The notes under the pieces were generated by a model. That model did not search any database. It had not been told where the DNA came from and worked only from the letters and a program-made list of their open reading frames with translations. Below, piece by piece: positions 1 through 8,400 of a DNA stretch of 64,000 nt. Each line of letters begins with the position of its first letter. Position 1 is the first letter of the stretch. Origin of the DNA: Tamlana sp. 2_MG-2023 (lineage in GTDB: Bacteria > Bacteroidota > Bacteroidia > Flavobacteriales > Flavobacteriaceae); the NCBI RefSeq assembly GCF_030548465.1, contig NZ_JAUOSF010000001.1:496001-560000 (forward strand). Reading direction: 5' to 3'. Made by a program: the position numbers and the translations under genes.

Positions 1-1026
1 GAGAAACTTTTAGAATTCTATAATAAGGAAGATGAGAAAAGTTTTAGAGAAGATATGTTCGAAATTAATAAGGCGAATGAGTTAGCTCAAAAAATGCAAG
101 CTCATATCGTTGAAAGTGTTGAAATTACCCCAGAAGAGGTAAGAACGTTTTTTAATAACATCGAAGAGGAGGATCGCCCTACTTTTGGAACAGAACTTAA
201 AGTGGCGCAAATTGTTGCAGAACCACAAGTTTCCGAAGAAGAAAAGCAAAAAATTATAGACCGTTTAAACGGGTTTAAATCGGATATCGAAATTAACGGT
301 GCAAGTTTTCGCTCTAAAGCGGTATTGTATTCAGATGATCCAGGATCGGCAAGTAAAGGAGGGAAGTACACTTTAAATAAGAAGAAACCTAAAATGGTAA
401 AGGAATTTAGACAAGTGGCTTTTTCTTTAGAGGAAGGTCAGATCTCTGAACCGTTTGCAACCGATTATGGTTACCATATTATTATGCTCGAAAAAATTAG
501 AGGACAAGAATATGATGTGGCACATATCCTTTTAATACCTAAAGTTTCTGATAAAGCTGTTGCTGAAGCAAAAGATCGTTTAGAGAAAGTGAGAAAAAGG
601 ATTATTGATGGTGAAATTTCTTTTGCAGATGCAGCAAGAGAAGTGAGTGATGAAAAGGAAACTAAAAATGATGGCGGACAATTAATAAACCCAACCACAC
701 AAGATTATAATTTTGAACTAACAAGAATGGATCCTGAATTGTATTCTCAAATTCAAAACCTAAAAGATGATGAGCTTAGTTTGGTTTTAAGAGAGGAAGA
801 TAGAACTGGGAAAGTGAAATTTAAAATTTTAAAAATTACAGATAGAGTTGACGAGCATAAAGCAGATTACGGAAGAGATTATTTAAAAATTAAGGAATTA
901 GCGCTTGACGAGAAAAAAATAAAAGCTATTGATCAATGGCAAAAAGAACATATTTTAGATACTTATATTAAAATTACAGGAAAGTATAGGGATTGTGATT
1001 TTAAAGGAAATTGGTTAAAAAAATAA
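1..1026 (+). CDS. Peptidylprolyl isomerase, SurA/PpiC (parvulin) type, 5'-truncated by the window edge
   Basis: The frame is open from base 1, so the real start lies upstream of the window; an internal Met at 55 is not a convincing start because the upstream residues continue the same charged helical style. The 341 residues seen contain two parvulin-like blocks. The first has an EGQISEPFATDYGYHII segment and the second starts at VAHILLIPK and continues with FADAAREVSD and DGGQL, all typical of PpiC domains. Family members are periplasmic chaperones that help outer-membrane proteins fold. The MoxR gene starts 4 nt after the stop, so the two are probably co-transcribed. The N-terminal signal or anchor cannot be seen. 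Family call is firm; the precise SurA role is inferred. Confidence 0.85.
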   Translation, partial: EKLLEFYNKEDEKSFREDMFEINKANELAQKMQAHIVESVEITPEEVRTFFNNIEEEDRPTFGTELKVAQIVAEPQVSEEEKQKIIDRLNGFKSDIEINGASFRSKAVLYSDDPGSASKGGKYTLNKKKPKMVKEFRQVAFSLEEGQISEPFATDYGYHIIMLEKIRGQEYDVAHILLIPKVSDKAVAEAKDRLEKVRKRIIDGEISFADAAREVSDEKETKNDGGQLINPTTQDYNFELTRMDPELYSQIQNLKDDELSLVLREEDRTGKVKFKILKITDRVDEHKADYGRDYLKIKELALDEKKIKAIDQWQKEHILDTYIKITGKYRDCDFKGNWLKK

Positions 1027-1029
1027 AGT

Positions 1030-1983
1030 ATGTCAGACGTAGCAGCAATAGAATCATTTGTCAAGCAATTTAAGAGTTTAAAAACTGAAATTGGAAAAGT
1101 TATCATTGGCCAAGATGAAGTTGTTACTCAAATTTTAATTTCTATTTTCTCTGGCGGGCATTCCTTACTAATAGGCGTACCTGGTTTAGCAAAAACCTTA
1201 ATGGTAAATACCATTGCCCAAGCTTTAGGTCTTGATTTTAAACGCATACAGTTTACGCCAGATTTAATGCCTAGTGATATTTTAGGTAGTGAGATCCTTG
1301 ATGAAGACCGACGTTTTAAATTCATTAAAGGCCCTATTTTTTCAAATATTATTTTAGCAGATGAGATTAATAGAACGCCTCCAAAAACCCAAGCAGCTTT
1401 ATTAGAAGCGATGCAAGAACGCGCTGTTACTGTAGCTGGGAATCATTATAAATTAAACTTGCCTTATTTTGTGTTGGCAACACAGAACCCGATTGAGCAG
1501 GAAGGAACATACCCTTTACCAGAAGCGCAATTAGATCGTTTTATGTTTGCGATTAATCTGGATTATCCAACTTTCGATGAAGAAGTTCAGGTTGTAAAAT
1601 CAACAACTACCGATAATAATATTACAGTTAACGCATTGTTTTCAGCCCAACAGATTGTTGATTTTCAACATTTAATTAGAAGAATTCCTGTAGCAGATAA
1701 TGTTATCGAATATGCAGTGTCGTTAGTTGGAAAAACAAGACCAAATGGAGAAACTGCTCCAGAATTAGTTGAAAAATTTATCGATTGGGGGGCAGGACCA
1801 AGAGCGTCTCAAAATTTAATTCTTGCAGCAAAAACACATGCTGCTATTCAAGGGAAATTTTCTCCAGACATTGAAAATGTTCAAGCGGTCGCTTATGGTA
1901 TTTTAAGACATAGAATCATAAAAAACTACAAAGCCGAGGCGGAAGGTGTTTCCGAAGAACAAATTATTAGAAGCTTATTTTAG
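1030..1983 (+). CDS. MoxR family AAA+ ATPase
   Basis: 317-residue AAA+ ATPase of the MoxR class. A Walker A variant GVPGLAKT lies near residues 49-56 (Leu and Ala replace the usual Gly and Gly, as is common in this family), the Walker B stretch IILADEINR follows near 108, and the arginine-rich LPEAQLDRF and sensor region WGAGPRASQ come later. MoxR proteins act with von Willebrand factor A domain proteins in cell-envelope assembly or metal insertion; no such partner gene follows here, because the next 418 bases are non-coding. It follows the prolyl isomerase gene by 4 nt, consistent with an envelope-related operon. Family call is strong, substrate unknown. Confidence 0.92.
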   Translation: MSDVAAIESFVKQFKSLKTEIGKVIIGQDEVVTQILISIFSGGHSLLIGVPGLAKTLMVNTIAQALGLDFKRIQFTPDLMPSDILGSEILDEDRRFKFIKGPIFSNIILADEINRTPPKTQAALLEAMQERAVTVAGNHYKLNLPYFVLATQNPIEQEGTYPLPEAQLDRFMFAINLDYPTFDEEVQVVKSTTTDNNITVNALFSAQQIVDFQHLIRRIPVADNVIEYAVSLVGKTRPNGETAPELVEKFIDWGAGPRASQNLILAAKTHAAIQGKFSPDIENVQAVAYGILRHRIIKNYKAEAEGVSEEQIIRSLF

Positions 1984-2401
1984 TGTTCTAAAAACGGAAA
2001 AGACTTACATATTTCTTTAGATTACTATTCTATTTTGGTTAAATACCTTTATTAGTAATGGTTTTCAATATATCACAAGGGCATTTTTTAGTTAAGGACT
2101 TGTCAAATATTCAATTTTAGCTCAAAATAAATAGTAAAAATTAAATCATTTTAAGGAATTATGTCACAATAATAATTTGATATTATTAGACGTCGTATTA
2201 CCCAAATTCCTTTTAAAAATAAGCTTTTAATTTTGTACTTTGCGAAGCCGAAAATTATTTGCGGCATTTCGCATGACTTAACTAGTGTAAAACACTCAAA
2301 AAGTTGTTATCAAATTTTAAAGTTAAGTTGAGAAAATTATAGTCCTGTATCTACTGGACTTTAAGCGAAATTTAATACCGAACCAGAATTAATTCTATTA
2401 T
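1984..2401. other. 418-bp intergenic region with a folded segment and the acnB leader
   Basis: No gene is visible. Bases 2149-2160 and 2205-2218 form a 12-bp arm pair (TTTTAAGGAATT against its complement with a TT bulge) enclosing a perfect 7-bp hairpin at 2168-2187. A promoter-like GTACTTTG sits at 2235-2242. It overlaps an imperfect dyad at 2241-2273 (TGCGAA-GCCG against CGGC-AT-TTCGCA). The acnB leader that follows holds two short hairpins at 2284-2296 (AGTGT/ACACT) and 2341-2360 (AGTCC/GGACT). No rho-independent terminator was seen for the moxR operon. The roles of these structures are not known. Confidence 0.5.
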
Positions 2402-5179
2402 ATGAACACTTATAACGATTACATCAAGGAGATTGAAGAAAGAAAAGAACAAGGTCTTCACCCTAAGCCTATTGATGGTGCTGAATTACTCAATAACATT
2501 ATTGAGCAAATTAAAGATTTAGATAACCAGTATAGAGAAGATTCTCTAAACTTTTTTATCTATAATGTTTTACCAGGAACAACTAGTGCTGCTGGTGTAA
2601 AAGCTAAGTTTTTAAAAGAAATCATTCTAGGAGAATCGGTTGTAAAGGAAATCACTCCTGCTTTTGCTCTTGAGCAACTAGGACACATGAAAGGCGGACC
2701 GTCTATTGAGGTGCTTTTAGATTTAGCGCTAGGCGATGACGCTGCTATTGCAAAAGATGCCGCTGAAGTTTTAAAGACTCAAGTTTTCTTATATGAAGCC
2801 GATATGGCACGTTTAGAAAAAGCATACAACGAAGGTAGTGCAATAGCGAAAGAACTTATTGAAAGTTATGCTAAAGCAGAATTTTTTACTAAACTTCCAG
2901 AAATTGAAGAGGAAATAGAAATCGTAACATTTATTGCTGGAGTAGGTGATATCTCTACAGATTTATTATCTCCAGGTGGTGATGCGCATTCAAGATCAGA
3001 TCGTGAACTTCACGGGCAGTGTATCTTTGAGCACAACAAAGAACAACAAGCCGAATTAAAAGCTTTACAAGCAAAACATCCAGATAAACGTGTGATGTTA
3101 ATTGCCGAGAAAGGTACCATGGGGGTTGGTTCATCAAGAATGTCAGGTGTGAACAATGTAGCTTTATGGACTGGTAAAAAAGCGAGCCCATATGTGCCAT
3201 TTATTAATATCGCTCCAATTATTGCTGGAACTAACGGAATTTCACCAATTTTCTTAACAACCGTTGGTGTAACTGGAGGTATTGGAATTGACCTTAAAAA
3301 CTGGGTTAAGAAAACAGATGCTGAAGGAAACGTAATTCGTGATGAAAATGGAGATCCTGTTTTAGAAGAAGCATATTCTGTTGCAACTGGAACGGTGCTT
3401 ACAGTAAATACAAAAGAGAAAAAATTATATAATGGTGATCAGGAATTAATGGATATTTCGGCATCATTAACACCTCAAAAAGCTGAATTTATTAAAGCTG
3501 GTGGGTCTTATGCCGTAGTTTTCGGTAAAAAACTTCAAACTTTTGCTTCTAAAGTATTAGGTATTGATGTCGTACCAGTTTACGCGCCTTCAAAAGAAAT
3601 TTCTATTGAAGGACAAGGACTTACTGCTGTTGAAAAAATATTCAATAAAAATGCGGTTGGAACAACACCTGGTAAAGTTTTACATACGGGGTCTGATGTT
3701 CGTGTTGAAGTTAATATTGTAGGTTCTCAAGATACTACTGGGTTAATGACTTCTCAAGAATTAGAGATGATGGCAGCGACTATTATTTCTCCAATTGTTG
3801 ATGGTGCTTACCAATCTGGATGTCATACGGCTTCAGTTTGGGATAATAAATCGAAAGCAAACATTCCTAGATTAATGAAATTTATGAATGACTTTGGTTT
3901 AATTACTGCTCGTGATCCAGAGCATAAGTACAAACCAATGACCGATGTAATTCACAAGGTGCTTAATGATATTACAGTAGATGATTGGGCTATTATTATT
4001 GGTGGTGATTCACATACAAGAATGTCTAAAGGTGTTGCTTTTGGTGCAGATTCAGGAACGGTTGCTTTAGCACTTGCTACAGGTGAAGCTTCAATGCCAA
4101 TTCCACAATCGGTTAAAGTAACTTTTAAAGGTGAAATGAAGCCTTATATGGATTTCCGTGATGTGGTTCACGCAACACAACAACAAATGCTTGCTCAATT
4201 TGGTGGAGATAACGTTTTCCAAGGTAGAATTATTGAAGTGCACTTAGGTACACTTACTGCCGATCAAGCATTTACGTTTACAGATTGGACAGCAGAGATG
4301 AAAGCAAAAGCGTCTATCTGTATTTCTGAAGACGAAACTTTAATCGAATCATTAGAAATTGCTAAGAGCAGAATCCAAATCATGATTGATAAAGGAATGG
4401 ACAATAAATTGGACGTTCTTAAAGGTTTAATTGCTATTGCAGATAAGCGAATTGCAGAGATTAAATCTGGTGAAAAACCAGCTTTAGCTCCAGATGCGAA
4501 TGCTAAATATTTTGCTGAAGTTGAGATCGATCTTGAAAAGATTGAAGAACCAATGATTGCTGATCCAGATGTAAATAATGATGACGTTTCTAAACGTTAT
4601 ACGCATGATACGATTAGACCATTATCTTTCTACGGCGGAACGAAACAAGTAGATTTAGGTTTTATCGGATCTTGTATGGTGCACAAAGGAGACATGCAAA
4701 TCTTAGCTCAAATGTTGAAAAACATTGAAGCTTTACAAGGTAAAGTTGAATTTAAGGCGCCGTTAGTAGTGGCTCCTCCAACTTATAATATTGTAGATGA
4801 ATTGAAAGCTGAAGGCGATTGGGAAGTATTACAACGCTATTCAGGATTTGAGTTTGACGATAACGATCCTAAGGCTGCGGCACGTACTAAATATGAAAAC
4901 ATGTTGTACTTAGAGCGTCCTGGTTGTAACCTTTGTATGGGTAACCAAGAAAAAGCAGAACCAGGTGATACGGTTATGGCTACTTCTACACGTTTATTCC
5001 AAGGAAGAGTTGTAAAAGATTCTGGTGAGAAAAAAGGTGAGTCTTTATTATCTTCAACGCCAGTAGTAGTTTTATCTACAATTTTAGGAAGAACACCTAA
5101 TTTAGAAGAATATCAAGCTGCAGTAAAAGGCATTAACTTAACGAAGTTTAAACCTTCAAGTAAGTTATTAGCAGTATAA
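2402..5179 (+). CDS. acnB: Bifunctional aconitate hydratase 2 / 2-methylisocitrate dehydratase (AcnB)
   Basis: Interconverts citrate and isocitrate in the TCA cycle and, in characterised relatives, also hydrates 2-methyl-cis-aconitate. The 925 residues start with the helical HEAT-like domain specific to AcnB. They continue with the GDSHTRMSKGVAFGADSG block, and the three cluster-binding cysteines are at residue 758 (GSCMVHKGD) and residues 842 and 845 (PGCNLCMGN), which hold a [4Fe-4S] cluster. It is some 60 residues longer than the E. coli protein. The ATG is preceded by a leader with several dyads, and a strong terminator follows the stop. A second, AcnA-type aconitase gene lies 8 kb downstream. 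Confidence 0.96.
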   Translation: MNTYNDYIKEIEERKEQGLHPKPIDGAELLNNIIEQIKDLDNQYREDSLNFFIYNVLPGTTSAAGVKAKFLKEIILGESVVKEITPAFALEQLGHMKGGPSIEVLLDLALGDDAAIAKDAAEVLKTQVFLYEADMARLEKAYNEGSAIAKELIESYAKAEFFTKLPEIEEEIEIVTFIAGVGDISTDLLSPGGDAHSRSDRELHGQCIFEHNKEQQAELKALQAKHPDKRVMLIAEKGTMGVGSSRMSGVNNVALWTGKKASPYVPFINIAPIIAGTNGISPIFLTTVGVTGGIGIDLKNWVKKTDAEGNVIRDENGDPVLEEAYSVATGTVLTVNTKEKKLYNGDQELMDISASLTPQKAEFIKAGGSYAVVFGKKLQTFASKVLGIDVVPVYAPSKEISIEGQGLTAVEKIFNKNAVGTTPGKVLHTGSDVRVEVNIVGSQDTTGLMTSQELEMMAATIISPIVDGAYQSGCHTASVWDNKSKANIPRLMKFMNDFGLITARDPEHKYKPMTDVIHKVLNDITVDDWAIIIGGDSHTRMSKGVAFGADSGTVALALATGEASMPIPQSVKVTFKGEMKPYMDFRDVVHATQQQMLAQFGGDNVFQGRIIEVHLGTLTADQAFTFTDWTAEMKAKASICISEDETLIESLEIAKSRIQIMIDKGMDNKLDVLKGLIAIADKRIAEIKSGEKPALAPDANAKYFAEVEIDLEKIEEPMIADPDVNNDDVSKRYTHDTIRPLSFYGGTKQVDLGFIGSCMVHKGDMQILAQMLKNIEALQGKVEFKAPLVVAPPTYNIVDELKAEGDWEVLQRYSGFEFDDNDPKAAARTKYENMLYLERPGCNLCMGNQEKAEPGDTVMATSTRLFQGRVVKDSGEKKGESLLSSTPVVVLSTILGRTPNLEEYQAAVKGINLTKFKPSSKLLAV

Positions 5180-5207
5180 TACATAGATTATATTATTATA
5201 AATTAGA

Positions 5208-5235
5208 AGCCTGAGTTTTTGCTCAGGCTTTTTTT
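5208..5235 (+). terminator. Rho-independent terminator after acnB
   Basis: Perfect 8-bp stem AGCCTGAG/CTCAGGCT with a 6-nt loop, followed directly by a run of T. It lies 28 nt after the acnB stop. Confidence 0.93.
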
Positions 5236-5374
5236 ATGCTTTTAGTTAGTAAGGATTCATTGCTATTTTGCTAGTTCTCTGTTTTTTATGCTTGGGAAAA
5301 ATGGTACTTGTCTAATTTACAGTTTTTAAAAATATTATTTGTAGCTATAATCTTATAGTTGAAAAGATTTTTCA

Positions 5375-5382
5375 TATTTTTG
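5375..5382 (+). promoter_or_regulatory. -7 promoter element for the macroglobulin-pbpC operon
   Basis: TATTTTTG is a perfect match to the Bacteroidota TAnnTTTG -7 element. It lies 74 nt before the ATG of the macroglobulin gene. No clear -33 element was identified. Confidence 0.6.
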
Positions 5383-5456
5383 CCAGCTTTAATAAAGAAG
5401 GACATTATTTGTTTTTTATTTGTCTGATCTATTAACAACCAACCTAACCATAATTC

Positions 5457-8400
5457 ATGAAATATTTCTCAAGAATCTTAATATTAGCAATCCTAGTTTT
5501 ATCAGGGTGCAAAGACGAATCTAATGACACCCTTAATAATATTCAAAAATTTAAAGATTATATCTTTGAAGTAACATCTGGGGTTGTGTCTGCAAAAGCA
5601 GATATTAAAGTTGTTTTAATGAGTCCTATGAAAGATATCTCATCGGAAGTAGAACTTGATAATAGTATCTTAAAAGTATCTCCTAAAGTACCCGGTAAAG
5701 TTGTCGCATTAAACAATAGAACTATAGCTTTTATTCCAGAAAAAAAATTTGATTCAGATACTAGATACACTTTTAAATTAGATCTAGGCGCAGTACAGGA
5801 CGTTAGCAATGATTATAAAACCTTTGTTTTTGATATAAAAACCATAAAACAAGATTTTCAAGTCATCACTAATAATTTAGAAAGCTATTCTAGAGATTGG
5901 CAATATTTAAATGGCACATTACGCGCTAGCGATAATATTTTGAAGGCTATTGCAGAAAAACTTATTACAGTAAAACAAAAAGGAAAATCGTTGCCAATAA
6001 AAATACTAACGGAGCAAGTAGAAGGGCATTATTTTAAATTTATAATAGATAGTATTCAACGTTTTGAAAAAGATAGTCCTATAGAAATAGAGTGGGATGG
6101 AAGTGATTTTGACATTGATACAGAAGGTGATTACACTTTTAACATACCAGGAAAAAATAATTTTGAAGTCATAGATATCAATGTTTTTGATGAAAATAAA
6201 TACGTAGAAATCAATTTTTCAGACCCAGTTAAGAAGAACTTTAATTTAGATGGTTTTATTACGATTGGAGATAGAAATAATTTATCCTTTTCTTTTATTA
6301 ATAATGTGGTTAGAGTGTATGTTGGAGATATTAAAGAGAGCGAAACACTAACGATACATAGTGGTATTATAAACTTATATGGCTATAAACTTAAGCGCTC
6401 TTTAAGAAAGGAAATTACATTTGAAGATATTAAACCTCAGGTGAAATTATTGCAAAATGGTACAATATTACCAACTTCAGAAAATCTCAAATTTAATTTT
6501 GAAGCTGTCAATTTAAAGGCTGTTGATATTACTGTTATTAAAATTTTTGAAGATAATGTATTGCAGTTTCTTCAAAATAATGATTTAAAAGGTAGTGAGG
6601 AACTTTTACGTGTGGCCAGACCAATAGCTAAAAAAACAATTAATCTATCTAAATACGAGGCAGATTTATCCAATTGGAGATCCTATGCGGTAGATTTAAA
6701 AGAAATAATAAATCCAGATCCAGGTGCAATCTATCGTGTGGAGATTAGTTTCAATAAGCAATATTCTAATTTTAAATGTGAAAATGGAGATGATAGTGAA
6801 ATCATTGAAACCGTTATAAATTACGATCAAGAAGAAGCTGCGAGTAGTAATTGGGATAATGCATATTATGGTGAAGGTGATAATGAATACAATTGGAGAG
6901 CGTCAGAGAATCCATGTGAGCATTCTTATTATAGGAATAAAAAAGTGAGTACCAATATACTGGCATCAAACATTGGTGTTATTGTTAAGCAAGGCAGTAA
7001 TAATAATTATTTTATAGCAGTTAGTGATATTATTACAACAAACCCTATTTCAGATGCCGAGGTTAAATTTTATAATTACCAACAGCAATTAATAGGTAGG
7101 CAAAAATCCGATGCTGAAGGTAAATTAACATTTCCGGCATCATCAAAGGCATATTTTGCAGTTGTTACAAAAAACAACATAAGTACTTATGTGAAGTTAA
7201 ATGATGGGAATGCTTTATCTGTAAGTAAATTTGATGTGGATGGAGCCAAATTAAAACGGGGCTTAAAAGGCTTTATTTATGGTGAACGTGGTGTTTGGAG
7301 ACCTGGAGATACATTGCATTTATCATTTATGTTAAATGATAAAAACAATAAGCTGCCAGAAAATCACCCCGTTAAGTTAGAAGTTTTTGAACCTGCTGGT
7401 TCCTTGTATTTTTCAGCCGTTAATACTAATGGGTTAAATAACTTTTACAAATTTACAGTACCTACATATTCCGATAGTTATACAGGGTCTTGGATGGCTA
7501 AAGTTAGTGTTGGAGGCGCTGTTTTTACTAAAAAATTAAGAATAGAATTTATTAAACCCAATAGGTTAAAAATTAAAACTTCAATCCCTGATAAGGTTAT
7601 TACGAATAAGGAGGTTAATGGGGATCTCGAAGCAACATGGTTACATGGTGCTGTTGCTAAAAATCTACAGGCTGATGTTACGGTAACATTCAATTCAATA
7701 AAAACAAACTTTAAAGCTTTTCCTAGTTATGAATTTGATGACCCAACAAAAACGTTTTCAGGAAAAGAACAAACCGTTTTTAACAATACTATTGATAGCG
7801 ACGGTAAAGCTAAATTTTCATTTCATCCAAGTACAGGTAATAGCGCACCTGGATTACTAAAGGCGACATTTGTTTCAAAAGTATATGAAGAAGGAGGCGA
7901 TTTCAGTACAGATGCTTTTTCCGCAAATTATGCCTCATACAGTTCTTATGTTGGACTATTAACACCAAAAGGCGATGCTGCAAGAGATATGTTGCTAACC
8001 GATACAAAACATAAATTCGAAATAGCTACTGTAGATGCTCATGGAAAACCAACCGCTGTTGAAGATTTAAAAGTAACTATTTTTAAAGTGAATTATAATT
8101 GGTGGTGGAATGAAGATGAGGACAACTTATCTTCTTTTGATACCAGTTTAGATAGAGACGAAGCATTCTCAACAACAGTTTCTACAAATTCTGAAGGTAA
8201 AGGTACTTTTGATTTTGAATTAAAATACCCAGAATGGGGGCGCTATTTAGTATATGTGTATAATAAAGAATCTGGACATTCAACAGGGAAAACAGTATTT
8301 ATAGACTGGCCAGGTTGGGCTGGAAAAGCTAGAAAAGGTGATCCTTCAGCGGCAACCATGCTTTCTTTTTCAACAGATAAAACGGATTATAAGGTTGGTG

